A stretch of DNA of 43,708 nucleotides from Hyphomicrobiaceae bacterium (lineage in GTDB: Bacteria > Pseudomonadota > Alphaproteobacteria > Rhizobiales > Hyphomicrobiaceae). The stretch is from NCBI GenBank assembly GCA_024281145.1, contig JAMXLN010000177.1:1-43708 (forward strand). The letters are read 5' to 3'. Of the stretch, positions 1 to 8,480 are shown one piece after another. Numbering within the stretch: the first letter of the stretch is position 1; each line of letters starts with the position of its first letter. A program made the position numbers and the translations under genes. The notes under the pieces were generated by a model. The model had not been told where the DNA came from and made no database searches. It worked only from the letters and a program-made list of their open reading frames with translations.

Positions 1-132
1 ACGAGCCCGTTGTTGGCGGGCTAGCCCAAGCTTGCCATCGGCGGGTGCTTCACGGGCGCCGCATGGGCCCACCAGCTAATAAGTGCGCTCAAGAGCGCCA
101 TTGCCGCAATCGCAGCGCCCCTCGACACCGCC
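1..132. other. Left edge, no supported gene
   Basis: This stretch lies downstream of the minus-strand dehydrogenase. A short minus-strand frame reads like a hydrophobic leader ending in AHA (about 26 residues from its only ATG), but it lacks a convincing ribosome-binding site, so it is not called. Confidence 0.5.
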
Positions 133-981
133 TCAGCGCACCAACCCGCCGTCGATGACAATCGTGCGACCGGTCACGTAGTCCGACAGATCGGTCGCCA
201 AGAACTCAACCACCTTGGCGCAATCGTCGATGGTGCCCTCGCGGCGCAGCGCCGTCATGCCGGCCATGTGCGACCTGTCGCCCAGCCTCCCCGTGCGGAT
301 GATGCCCGGTGCGATGGCATTGACGTTGACATTGAAAGGACCGAGCTCCTGGGCGAGCGAGCGCGTGTAGTGGATGATGGCGGCCTTCGCCATGCCATAG
401 GGGTGATAGGCGCCGCGCGCATCCACGCCCGCGGTCGAGGAAACGGTGATGATCTTGCCGCCACGTTGCCGCTTCATGTAGACCGCAACCGCCATGCACG
501 TGTACATGGTGGTCTTCAGGTTGATATCGAGCACGCGGGCGAGCATCTCCTCAGAGCAATCCGACGGGGTCCCGGTCGTGACGACATCAGCAGCCTCGTT
601 GGCACCCGGAACCGGCTGGCGTTCGTCCGCGAATAGAACCGTGCCACCGCCGGCGTTACACACCGCGATGTCGATGCGTCCGAGTTCCCGCGCGACGTGG
701 TCGATGGCGCTCTTCGCGGCGGCGCGGCTCGTCAGGTCAGCCTCGATGCCGATCGCGCGCACGCCTCGCTCTTCGCATTCGCTCATCACGGTCGCAGCCG
801 TCATCGCCTTGCGCTCGAATTCGTAGACGTCCGCGGCCCGCAAGTTCCGATCGATGATGGCGACGTCGGCCCCGAGGCCTGCCAGGCGCAAGGCGTAGCC
901 GCGGCCAAGGCCGCGCGCTCCGCCGGTTACCACGGCGACCTTGCCTGAGAGTTTGCGCTCACTCACTGCGTCTTGCTCCAA
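133..981 (-). CDS. Short-chain dehydrogenase/reductase (SDR), classical type
   Basis: This is a 282-residue NAD(P)-dependent oxidoreductase of the classical SDR family. It shows the Rossmann cofactor motif TGGARGLG (residues 19-26), the NAG motif near 109-111 and the catalytic Ser181/182, Tyr195 and Lys199 (YGMAK). An insertion of about 20 residues between the NAG motif and the next helix is longer than in the shortest SDRs. The C-terminal segment ends TGRTIVIDGG, as usual. The gene is the second of two minus-strand genes and follows the monooxygenase by 94 bases, so it is probably co-transcribed with it. In this setting it would oxidise a hydroxyl group to the ketone used by the neighbouring Baeyer-Villiger enzymes, or reduce the reverse product. 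That substrate is inference; family assignment is secure. Confidence 0.88.
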   Translation of the reverse strand: MEQDAVSERKLSGKVAVVTGGARGLGRGYALRLAGLGADVAIIDRNLRAADVYEFERKAMTAATVMSECEERGVRAIGIEADLTSRAAAKSAIDHVARELGRIDIAVCNAGGGTVLFADERQPVPGANEAADVVTTGTPSDCSEEMLARVLDINLKTTMYTCMAVAVYMKRQRGGKIITVSSTAGVDARGAYHPYGMAKAAIIHYTRSLAQELGPFNVNVNAIAPGIIRTGRLGDRSHMAGMTALRREGTIDDCAKVVEFLATDLSDYVTGRTIVIDGGLVR

Positions 982-1075
982 AAATCACCCCTAGGCCGCA
1001 CAGCGCAACGCCGTCCGCCCGCGTTTCAAGGCCCCTCTGCCGCGCCCCGTCCCTCGGCCGTCGGCGCCGCGCGTC

Positions 1076-2602
1076 TCACGCATAGACGAACGCCCCGTCG
1101 CTCAGATCGATTGCCGGGATCTCGTCCTTCTCGCTCCAGTAATCCTGGTTGTGCTGCCATTCCGGCTTGTCGCCGCGCTTGGGGAGCAAGTGGATAGCGC
1201 GCGTGATGTAACCGGGATTGAAGTTCTCCGGATCAATCCAGGGCAACAGCGGCATGTCTCGATCCTGCGGCCGCAATGCGACCGTCACCTTGCTTGCGCC
1301 GATCCGGTCCATGTGCTGGAGCAGGCGACACACGAAATCCGCCACCAGATCGGCGCGCAACGTCCAGCTGGCGCGAAAATAGCCGAACACCCAGGCCAAG
1401 TTCGGCAAGCCCGTGAACATCATGCCGCGATACGTGACACTATCGTGGAAGACGAGCGGCCTGCCGTCGATCACAAAGTCGATATCGCCGAGGATGCTGA
1501 TGTTAAATCCCGTTGCCGCGACGACGATGTCGGCCTCGAGCTCCTTGCCGGATTTGAGGACCATGCCTCCCGCATTGAAGCGCTCGATCTCGTCGGTGAC
1601 CACCGACGCCTTGCCCGCAGCGATCGCCTTGAAGAGGTCGGCGTCGGGGATGAAGGCGATGCGCTGCCGCCATGGCCGATACGTCGGCGTGAAATGCCTC
1701 TCAACGTCGTAGTCGGGACCAAGGCAGTTGCGCACAACGCCGATCAACTCCTTGGCAACGACGTCCGGCTCCTGGACGCACCGGCGCGTGAAGTGATCCT
1801 GGTCGAAAAGGATCTTGCGACGCACGATCTCATGGATCCACGCCTCGTCGACCTGGAGCTGCCGCAGCGTCTCGGCCAGATCGATGGCGTTGCGGCCCGC
1901 GATGAAGAATGTGGGCGAGCGCTGCAGCATCGTGACATGGGCGCAGGCGTCGGCAATTGCGGGAATAATGGTCGCTGCGGTGGCACCTGAGCCGATCACC
2001 ACCACCTTCTTGGCCCTGTAATCGAGATGCTCGGGCCAAGTCTCGGAGTGCACCAGGCGTCCCTTGAAGGTCTCCATCGCCGGCCACTGTGGCAGATAGC
2101 CTTGCCAATGTCGGTAGTAGCCCTGGCACATCCACAGAAAGCCCGCAGTAAAGGCGCGCTCTTCACCGGTATCGGTGCATCGGGCGAGGAGCCACCAGAG
2201 GCCCTCCTCGCTTGACCAATGTGCCGTAACGATCTTGTGCCGGTAGCGGATGTGACGGGCAAGATCGTTCTCTTCAATCACCTCGCCCATGTACGCCAAG
2301 ATCTCGGCCGCGGTTGCAATCGGCGGACCGGTCCAGGGCTTGAAGCGGTAGCCGAATGTGTGCAGATCGCTGTCCGAGCGGATGCCGGGATAGCGATGGG
2401 TCCACCACGTGCCGCCGAAACTCTTCTGCGCCTCAAGCGCGACGAAGCTCTTGTCAGGACATTGCTTTTTGAGGTGATAGGCGGCCCCGACGCCAGAGAT
2501 CCCGGCACCGACAATCACCACGTCGAAGTGCTCGGGCAACGCCGCTTCGGGCGCCGGCCGCGGGCCAACATCGGGCACTTCCGTCAGCTCTCGTTGCATC
2601 AT
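1076..2602 (-). CDS. Flavin-containing / Baeyer-Villiger monooxygenase
   Basis: This 508-residue FAD- and NADPH-dependent monooxygenase inserts oxygen next to a carbonyl or oxidises a heteroatom. An N-terminal FAD Rossmann motif GAGISG (32-37), the GGTW motif (63-66), the Baeyer-Villiger fingerprint FKGRLVHSETWP (179-190) and a second nucleotide motif GSGATA (204-209) occur in family order. It resembles the EthA-like branch (with FGGTWW and a short N-terminus) more than cyclohexanone monooxygenase. Two ATGs lie in tandem at the start, with GAGG just upstream; the first is used here. It is transcribed away from the luciferase-like gene at 2798, so the 195-base spacer must hold both promoters. 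Substrate unknown. Confidence 0.87.
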   Translation of the reverse strand: MMQRELTEVPDVGPRPAPEAALPEHFDVVIVGAGISGVGAAYHLKKQCPDKSFVALEAQKSFGGTWWTHRYPGIRSDSDLHTFGYRFKPWTGPPIATAAEILAYMGEVIEENDLARHIRYRHKIVTAHWSSEEGLWWLLARCTDTGEERAFTAGFLWMCQGYYRHWQGYLPQWPAMETFKGRLVHSETWPEHLDYRAKKVVVIGSGATAATIIPAIADACAHVTMLQRSPTFFIAGRNAIDLAETLRQLQVDEAWIHEIVRRKILFDQDHFTRRCVQEPDVVAKELIGVVRNCLGPDYDVERHFTPTYRPWRQRIAFIPDADLFKAIAAGKASVVTDEIERFNAGGMVLKSGKELEADIVVAATGFNISILGDIDFVIDGRPLVFHDSVTYRGMMFTGLPNLAWVFGYFRASWTLRADLVADFVCRLLQHMDRIGASKVTVALRPQDRDMPLLPWIDPENFNPGYITRAIHLLPKRGDKPEWQHNQDYWSEKDEIPAIDLSDGAFVYA

Positions 2603-2797
2603 GCCTCACGGGTGGGCTCTTGCCACCGAGACCTGCGCAGGGGGCTCGGCCGTCCGCTGAGCTTGGCCTGCGCCCGATTGGAGTTCAAGCACGACGAGGC
2701 CCGCCGCGCGCGGTGTAGGGAAAGTGCTCTTAGTCTGGATCAGCCCAACGATCGGCGTATAGTCGCTGGGGCCCAGCCCAGACCTGGAGGTTCTGCA
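2603..2797. promoter_or_regulatory. Divergent promoter region of the catabolic cluster
   Basis: This spacer separates two divergently read oxygenase transcripts and should carry promoters for both. A plus-strand TATAGT at 2758-2763 resembles a -10 box, but no good -35 box sits 16-18 bases before it. A GGAGG at 2786-2790 is the ribosome-binding site of the plus-strand gene. No clear operator palindrome was found. Confidence 0.35.
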
Positions 2798-3940
2798 ATG
2801 AAGGTTGGCACCGCGCTCAACATGCTGTCGCAACCAGGCCGATCGGACGCCTCTATTCTCGCCGAGCATTTTGCCCTGGGCGACCTCGCCGAACCGTTGG
2901 GGTTTGATTCGCTCTTTGCCCTTGAGCATCACTTCACCGGCTACGCAATGTCGCCCGCACCACTGCAGCTGCTCGCCTACTTCGCCGGGCGTACACGCCG
3001 CATTGCGCTCGGCACAGCCGTCATCGTGCTGCCCTGGCATGATCCGATCCGAGTCGCCGAGGGCATCGCCTTGCTCGATATCATGTGCGGCGGACGTTGC
3101 CTGTTTGGCTTCGGCCGGGGTGCCGCCAGCGTGGAATATGCGGGCATGCGCATCCCCATGGACGAGGCGCGCGGACGCTTCGCCGAAGCCGCACAAATCA
3201 TCGTCATGGCCCTGAGCCAGCCTGAGTTCGAGTTCAAAGGCGAGTTCTATGCGATTCCCCGCACCTCGATTAGGCCCCGAGCCCACTCGCACCCCGAGCG
3301 GCGCTTCTATGCCTCAGCGGTGAGCCCGGAGTCGGCGGTGCTGATCGCCAAGCTCGGCTTTGGCATGCTGCTCATCATGCAGAACGAGTGGTCGAAATGC
3401 GCCGGCGACATCGACACGTTTCACACCATCGCCGCGCAAGCGGGCCATCGTCCGCCTCGGCCACTGATATTGACGAACGTTTCCTGCGCCGCAAGCCGGG
3501 CCGAGGCCCACGAGCGCGCTCACCGATACTTGGGAGCAAAGTGGGATTCCATCGACAACCACTACCGCTTCAGCGATGGGCATCTGGCGCAGGTGCGCGG
3601 CTATGAATCCTACGCAGGGCTGGCCAAGACCTACTCGAAGATGAAGGATCCAGCCGCGCGCGCAAAGGCAACCGAGTTCTACGTCAGCATTCAGATCACG
3701 GGGACGCCCGACGATTGCCTTGCGAAGATCGCCGAGCTCAAGCGCCTCACCGAACTCGATCACCTGATCTGCGAATTCGCGTGGGGTGGATTGCCCCACG
3801 AGGAAGCCGAGAGCAACATGCGCCTCTTTGCAAGCGAGGTGCTCCCGCATCTGCAGCGGGACCGCGCCTTCGCCAGCCCCACCGCGACCAAAGAGGACAA
3901 GCGAGGTGACGAGCACGACAGCGTGTTCGCACCCGCATGA
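2798..3940 (+). CDS. LLM class flavin-dependent oxidoreductase (luciferase-like)
   Basis: This 380-residue protein belongs to the bacterial luciferase-like family, which uses reduced flavin (FMNH2 or F420) in a TIM barrel. Typical features are the early EHHF segment (FALEHHFTGY), IALGTAVIVLPWHDPIRVAEGIALLD, the GRCLFGFGRG loop, and a late TGTPDDCLAKIAEL segment followed by FAWGGLPHEEAESNMRLFASEVLPHL. The ATG at 2798 is preceded by GGAGG with 7-base spacing; longer in-frame openings upstream run into the divergent promoter and are rejected. It is 26 bases ahead of the second monooxygenase and surely co-transcribed. Such enzymes can act as two-component monooxygenases; no flavin reductase partner is visible nearby. 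Confidence 0.87.
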   Translation: MKVGTALNMLSQPGRSDASILAEHFALGDLAEPLGFDSLFALEHHFTGYAMSPAPLQLLAYFAGRTRRIALGTAVIVLPWHDPIRVAEGIALLDIMCGGRCLFGFGRGAASVEYAGMRIPMDEARGRFAEAAQIIVMALSQPEFEFKGEFYAIPRTSIRPRAHSHPERRFYASAVSPESAVLIAKLGFGMLLIMQNEWSKCAGDIDTFHTIAAQAGHRPPRPLILTNVSCAASRAEAHERAHRYLGAKWDSIDNHYRFSDGHLAQVRGYESYAGLAKTYSKMKDPAARAKATEFYVSIQITGTPDDCLAKIAELKRLTELDHLICEFAWGGLPHEEAESNMRLFASEVLPHLQRDRAFASPTATKEDKRGDEHDSVFAPA

Positions 3941-3966
3941 TCGTCGCCTCACGCTAGGGATCTGCC

Positions 3967-5625
3967 ATGGCGCCGCATGCAGACATCGAAGCCGCGAGCT
4001 CGGCCAAGGCCGACGTCCGGTCGCCCGAACGCTATCAGGTCATCATCATCGGCGCGGGCCTTTCCGGCATGTATCAGCTCTACCGGCTGCGTGAACTCGG
4101 GTGCTCAGTACGCGTGTTTGAGGCCGGCGACGGGGTCGGTGGCACCTGGTATTGGAACCGTTATCCCGGCGCGCGTTTCGATTCGGAGAGTTGGACCTAT
4201 GGCCTGTCCTTCTCGCACGACCTGCTCCAGGAATGGAGCTGGAAGGAGCACTTCGCGGCTCAGCCTGAAACGCTGCGCTATTGCAACTACCTCGCCGACA
4301 AGTTCGACTTGCGGCGTGATATTACCTTCAATGCTCGTGTCGTTGCGGCTGCCTATGACGAGAACGCCAACGACTGGGAGGTTGGCTTCGAGGATGGGCG
4401 GCGCGCCCGCGCCCGTTTCTTGATCACGGCGATCGGTCCGCTGTCGGCGCCGACCATGCCGGCCATCCCAGGCGTCGGGGATTTCCGGGGCGAAGCCTAT
4501 CACACCGCCAAGTGGCCGCACGCGCCGGTAAGCTTTAAGGGCAAGCGCGTCGCCGTGATCGGCACCGGTGCTACCGGTGTGCAGACCATCACCGAAGTTG
4601 CCAAAACCGCGCTTCATCTCAGCGTATTCCAGCGCACGCCGAATTGGTGCGCGCCGCTGCACAACGCCGCCATCGATGCCGAAACGCAGGTCCACATCAA
4701 GGCCAGCTACCCGGAGATTTTCGCGCGCTGTCGGGAGTCTTACGGCTGCTTTATTCACGACGCAGACCCCCGCAACGCGCTCGAAGTGCCAGCCGAGGAG
4801 CGCGAGGCCTTCTACGAACGGCGCTACGCAGAACCCGGGTTTGGCATCTGGATGGGAAACTTCCGCGACATCCTGATCGACAAGGCCGCCAACGATACCG
4901 TCACCGACTTCATGCGGCGCAAGATCCGCGCCCGTGTGCACAACCCTGAGCTGGCCGAAAGGCTAATCCCGACCAATCATGGCTTCGGGACCCGACGCGT
5001 ACCGCTGGAGAGCGGCTATTATGAGGTCTACAACCAGCCAAACGTGCGCCTGGTGGACCTGCGCGAGACGCCGATCGAGCGCATCACGCCCAACGGCATC
5101 AGGACCAGCGATGCCGAGCACCCATTCGATATGATCATCTACGCCACCGGCTTCGATGCGATTACCGGAGCTTTCGACCGCATCCACATTCGCGGTCGCG
5201 GCGGACTACGCCTCAAGGCGAAGTGGGCCGATGGCCCGCGTACCTATCTTGGGCTGCAGGTCGCCGGCTTCCCCAACATGCTGACATTGGTCGGCCCGCA
5301 CAATGCCGCCACCTTCTGCAACATTCCACGCTGTATCGAGCAAAACGTGGAGTGGGTCACCGAGCTCTTGCGATACATGGACCACAAGGGTTACACGCGA
5401 ATCGAACCGAGCCCGGACGCCGAGCACGCTTGGACCCAGCACGTCCACGAAAGTGCGGCGCGGCTGCTTTTGCTGGAGGTGGATTCCTGGATGACGGGCG
5501 TCAACCGCAACGTCCCCGGCCGGCAGCAGCGCACGTTCATGGCCTACGCGGGCGGCGCCCCGAAATATCGCGAAAAGTGCGACGCGGTCGCCGCCGGCGG
5601 CTACGAGGGTTTCGTTCTGGCCTAG
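3967..5625 (+). CDS. Baeyer-Villiger monooxygenase (cyclohexanone/phenylacetone monooxygenase-like)
   Basis: This 552-residue type I Baeyer-Villiger monooxygenase converts ketones to esters or lactones with FAD, NADPH and O2. The FAD motif GAGLSG lies near residues 28-33 and is followed by GGTWYWNRYPGARFD, typical of cyclohexanone monooxygenase relatives. The fingerprint FRGEAYHTAKWP is at 173-184 and the NADPH motif GTGATG follows near 198-203. The YATGFDA segment in the C-terminal half closes the FAD domain. It is full length. It follows the luciferase-like gene by 26 bases. With the minus-strand monooxygenase it makes two such enzymes in 5 kb, from clearly different branches, so they may act on successive or alternative substrates. 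Confidence 0.92.
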   Translation: MAPHADIEAASSAKADVRSPERYQVIIIGAGLSGMYQLYRLRELGCSVRVFEAGDGVGGTWYWNRYPGARFDSESWTYGLSFSHDLLQEWSWKEHFAAQPETLRYCNYLADKFDLRRDITFNARVVAAAYDENANDWEVGFEDGRRARARFLITAIGPLSAPTMPAIPGVGDFRGEAYHTAKWPHAPVSFKGKRVAVIGTGATGVQTITEVAKTALHLSVFQRTPNWCAPLHNAAIDAETQVHIKASYPEIFARCRESYGCFIHDADPRNALEVPAEEREAFYERRYAEPGFGIWMGNFRDILIDKAANDTVTDFMRRKIRARVHNPELAERLIPTNHGFGTRRVPLESGYYEVYNQPNVRLVDLRETPIERITPNGIRTSDAEHPFDMIIYATGFDAITGAFDRIHIRGRGGLRLKAKWADGPRTYLGLQVAGFPNMLTLVGPHNAATFCNIPRCIEQNVEWVTELLRYMDHKGYTRIEPSPDAEHAWTQHVHESAARLLLLEVDSWMTGVNRNVPGRQQRTFMAYAGGAPKYREKCDAVAAGGYEGFVLA

Positions 5626-5952
5626 CCGCAGTCGCCGCGAGCGGCAGGCGCGCTCTGCCAGCTCCGCCAAGAGTTGGACCGCGCCTTGCAAGCTCGCGGT
5701 CCTCAAGATGCCGCCCAACGTGCGGCACACAAGGGGCGTTGGCGGCAAAGTCACGCACGGTCAGGTGCATGTCAGCTCACGCGGCTAACGTGCCCGTTCC
5801 GGCGCGCATCCGATGGACGCTTTCCCAATGTCGCTGTCGTATGATGCGCCTGGGCCGGCTCCGCGGCGTGCCAAGAACTCGCGGGGCCGGCCATCACCGC
5901 TTTAGGCCTTCGCATACTTCGCGCCTTGGCACGCTCGCGGCCTCGGCACACT
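5626..5952. other. Intergenic, no gene seen
   Basis: This is the first part of an 894-base gap between the second monooxygenase and the CoA ligase. It is GC-rich, contains a small GCCGC/GCGGC hairpin just after the monooxygenase stop without a T-run, and has no frame with recognisable protein character. Confidence 0.5.
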
Positions 5953-6330
5953 TTAGGTCTCGGCACTTTCCAAGGCACTCTTGAACGAGAGCTTGACCGT
6001 GGACGGCGCCAAGATGCCCGCCAACACGAGCCGCAGCGCGTCGGCAGCACCCGGTCGGCCAGCATCGAGTGCGGGCGATAGTGGCCGGCGAGCCAGTGGC
6101 GCGCCACGCCCGTGAAAACAATCGGGATGATGAACTCGGCCGCTAGCCTCACGCAGTGCCCGAAATGATCGCTCCAGCGCCGCGGTGGCTTGCCGCTTCT
6201 CAAGCTGGCCAACGGGCGCAAAGGTCGCCCGAGAGAGCGCTCGTCCGAGAGCTGAAAAAATGCTGGCGACCCAGTGATGATGCCAGTGCAGTGACGACGC
6301 ATTGACCATGCCATCACCCCGCCGTCACCC
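5953..6330 (-). pseudogene. Probable decayed TetR-family regulator
   Basis: Read on the minus strand, one frame opens with VNASSLHWHHHW, which resembles the recognition-helix end of a TetR DNA-binding domain (typically ...SSLYWHF.SKE). It continues to LERSFRALREA. The similarity then moves to a neighbouring frame (AAEFIIPIVFTGVARHW), and returns to the first frame for AADALRLVLAGILAPSTVKLSFKSALE, as in many TetR ligand domains. Two compensating frameshifts and a missing N-terminal helix-turn-helix half indicate a broken gene. A TetR repressor would be expected here, divergent from the CoA ligase operon. The call rests on pattern recognition only; sequencing error is an alternative cause of the frameshifts. 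Confidence 0.42.
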
Positions 6331-6519
6331 CGCCATGACCGGCCCTGGTGCGGGGGCTGCTGGTAGGCTCTGCGGTGGTGGCCTAAGCTGCTCTTCTCCG
6401 CGGCCTGCATCATCTCGCGTGGCGGAGGGCCGCTGTCCCGTGATCGAGCAACGTGCCCGGCACGCCTTGCCCACCCGCCAAGCGCTACGCGCTCTGCGGG
6501 AGCAGGTTAGGAGGCAAGC
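6331..6519. promoter_or_regulatory. Upstream region of the CoA ligase operon
   Basis: The region ends in a strong Shine-Dalgarno AGGAGG at 6509-6514, 5 bases before the ATG at 6520. No clear promoter hexamers or operator were identified. The missing N-terminal half of the presumed TetR pseudogene would map here, but no recognisable remnant was found. Confidence 0.4.
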
Positions 6520-8223
6520 ATGGGAAGCCCCGACACCGAACCGCACGCCAAAGACGCAGCGATAGCCCCTGCCCGCGGTGCCGATGCAGGCTCGGCCAAG
6601 CACTGGTTTCCCAAACGAACGATCGGCTCGCTGCTCGATGAGCGCGCCAGGCGCGACGGCACGCGCGAGGCGCTCGTATTCGAGGGCGGCCGCGCTACCT
6701 TCGCCGACCTCACCCGCGAGGTGGACATGCTGGCGCGAGGCCTGATGCACCTCGGCATCGCGCCAGGCGAAAAGGTTTCGCTGTGGATGATGAACAGGCC
6801 CGAATGGATCCATGCCGCGCTTGCCGTGATGCGCATCGGCGGCGTGCTCGTGCCGATCAATACCCGGTTTCGGTGCGAGGACGCCGCTTACGTACTCGGC
6901 CAATCCGATTCCACCACGCTCATCATCGCAGCGCGCTCAGGACCGATCGACTACCTCAGCCTGGTGCGCACGATGTTGCCCTCCCTCGGATCCGAGGTCG
7001 TTGGCGCGTCGAACCTGCCGGCCTTGCAGCGCATCATCGTCCTTGACGAGGCCAGCGCGCCCGGGACGATCGCCTGGTCGTCCGTTCTCGAGGCTGGGGC
7101 ACGCGTGTTGGAGGACATGCTTGGGGCGAGGATGGCGGCCGTCGACCCCGACGCAACCGCTTTCATCATCTACACCTCCGGCACCACCGGCTTCCCGAAG
7201 GGCGTGATGCACTGCCACAACATCGTGCGCAACGTCATCGATCGCGGCTTCCGCATGGGCATCACCCCCGCGGATAGCATTCTCATGTACTTGCCGCTCT
7301 ATCATCTCTTCGGCTTCTCGGAAGGCATGCTGATGTCGCTGGCGACCGGCGCGCGACAGGTTCTCACGCAGACGTTCGATCCCGCCGAATGCCTCCTCCT
7401 GCTCGAGCAAGAGCGAGCAACCATCCTGCACGGCTTCGACACGCACTTCAAAGATCTGCTCGAAGCCTACCGGCGCCGGCCCTGCAACACGGCCAGCGTC
7501 CGCACGGGCCTGCTGGCGACGGGCATGTCGAGCTCGATGCCAATCGCCCGCCAAGCACGCAAGGTGTTCGGCCGGTTCCTCTCTGGCTATGGCATGAGCG
7601 AGCTCGGGGCAGGCGTAACACTGAGCGCGCTCGATTCCAGCGAGGAGCAGTGCACGGAGGCTTCGGGTTATCCAGCGCCCGGCTATGAAATCAAGATTGT
7701 CGAGCCGGCGACAGGCAATGAGCAACCGCCAGGCACGCCCGGCGAGATTCTCGTGCGCGGCTACATGGTCATGCAGGCCTATTATCGCAAGGCCGAGGAA
7801 ACCGCCAAAACGATCGACCCCGACGGCTGGCTCCACACCGGCGACATGGGCCTCGTCCGACCCGACGGGCACCTGCGCTTCATGGGGCGCTATAAGGACA
7901 TGCTCAAGATCGGCGGAGAAAATGTCGACCCGCTGGAGATCGAGGCGTACCTTGCAACCCATCCCGCCATTGCTGCCGCCGCGGTGGTGGGCCTTCCCGA
8001 CGCGCGTCTCAGCGAAGTCGCCGTCGCCTTCCTGCGCGTCGAACCAACGCACACGCTCACCGCGCCTCAGGTCATCGACTACTGCCGCGGTAAGATCGCA
8101 AGCTACAAAATCCCCCGTCACGTCGTCTTCGTCGAAGAGCTGCCCATGACCGGTTCGGGGAAGGTGCAAAAGGTCAAGCTGCGCGAAGAAGCGCGCCGCC
8201 GACTTGTGGGAGCCACTGCCTGA
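6520..8223 (+). CDS. AMP-binding acyl-CoA synthetase (fatty/aryl acid CoA ligase)
   Basis: This 567-residue adenylate-forming enzyme activates a carboxylic acid to its CoA thioester with ATP. Motif A3 YTSGTTGFPKG (218-228), LPLYHLFG, the A5-type GYGMSELG, GWLHTGDMG (436-444) and the A10 lysine Lys548 in GSGKVQK are all present, so it should be active. It resembles the FadD3/cyclohexanecarboxylate and medium-chain ligases more than acetyl-CoA synthetase. AGGAGG precedes the start. It leads a plus-strand run with the PECR-like dehydrogenase and the nitronate monooxygenase-like enzyme, and may activate the acid released after Baeyer-Villiger cleavage and ester hydrolysis. No hydrolase is visible in the cluster. 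Confidence 0.88.
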   Translation: MGSPDTEPHAKDAAIAPARGADAGSAKHWFPKRTIGSLLDERARRDGTREALVFEGGRATFADLTREVDMLARGLMHLGIAPGEKVSLWMMNRPEWIHAALAVMRIGGVLVPINTRFRCEDAAYVLGQSDSTTLIIAARSGPIDYLSLVRTMLPSLGSEVVGASNLPALQRIIVLDEASAPGTIAWSSVLEAGARVLEDMLGARMAAVDPDATAFIIYTSGTTGFPKGVMHCHNIVRNVIDRGFRMGITPADSILMYLPLYHLFGFSEGMLMSLATGARQVLTQTFDPAECLLLLEQERATILHGFDTHFKDLLEAYRRRPCNTASVRTGLLATGMSSSMPIARQARKVFGRFLSGYGMSELGAGVTLSALDSSEEQCTEASGYPAPGYEIKIVEPATGNEQPPGTPGEILVRGYMVMQAYYRKAEETAKTIDPDGWLHTGDMGLVRPDGHLRFMGRYKDMLKIGGENVDPLEIEAYLATHPAIAAAAVVGLPDARLSEVAVAFLRVEPTHTLTAPQVIDYCRGKIASYKIPRHVVFVEELPMTGSGKVQKVKLREEARRRLVGATA

Positions 8224-8480
8224 GAAGCATTGGGAAAAGCGGCCCCGTGCTCCTCATCGCGTGCGGGCGCGGGCCTGGCTCGCTGGCACGCCCCGCAAAA
8301 CGCTTGGCCCAACGGGCCTTGCATCGCGCGCGCATCCAAGCCTCCCGATAACCCGTTGCATCCGCGCAGGCTTTCCGATCACGCCCCCACATGGGCGCAC
8401 GGTCATGGGCAGTCCGCCTTGCACACGATAAGGTGCTCCGTTGTTATTGCCGGGCAATCGTTCGCTTAGGGAGACCCCAC

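Noticed and set aside
1-132. Short signal-peptide-like frame on the minus strand
   Set aside because: Too short, no ribosome-binding site, and could arise by chance in GC-rich DNA.
133-981. Mycofactocin-coupled SDR
   Set aside because: The insertion after the NAG motif hints at that group, but no mycofactocin genes are present and the sequence alone does not settle it.
2219-2797. N-terminal extension of the luciferase-like protein
   Set aside because: It runs through the divergent monooxygenase gene and promoter; the ATG at 2798 has a good ribosome-binding site and the family N-terminus.
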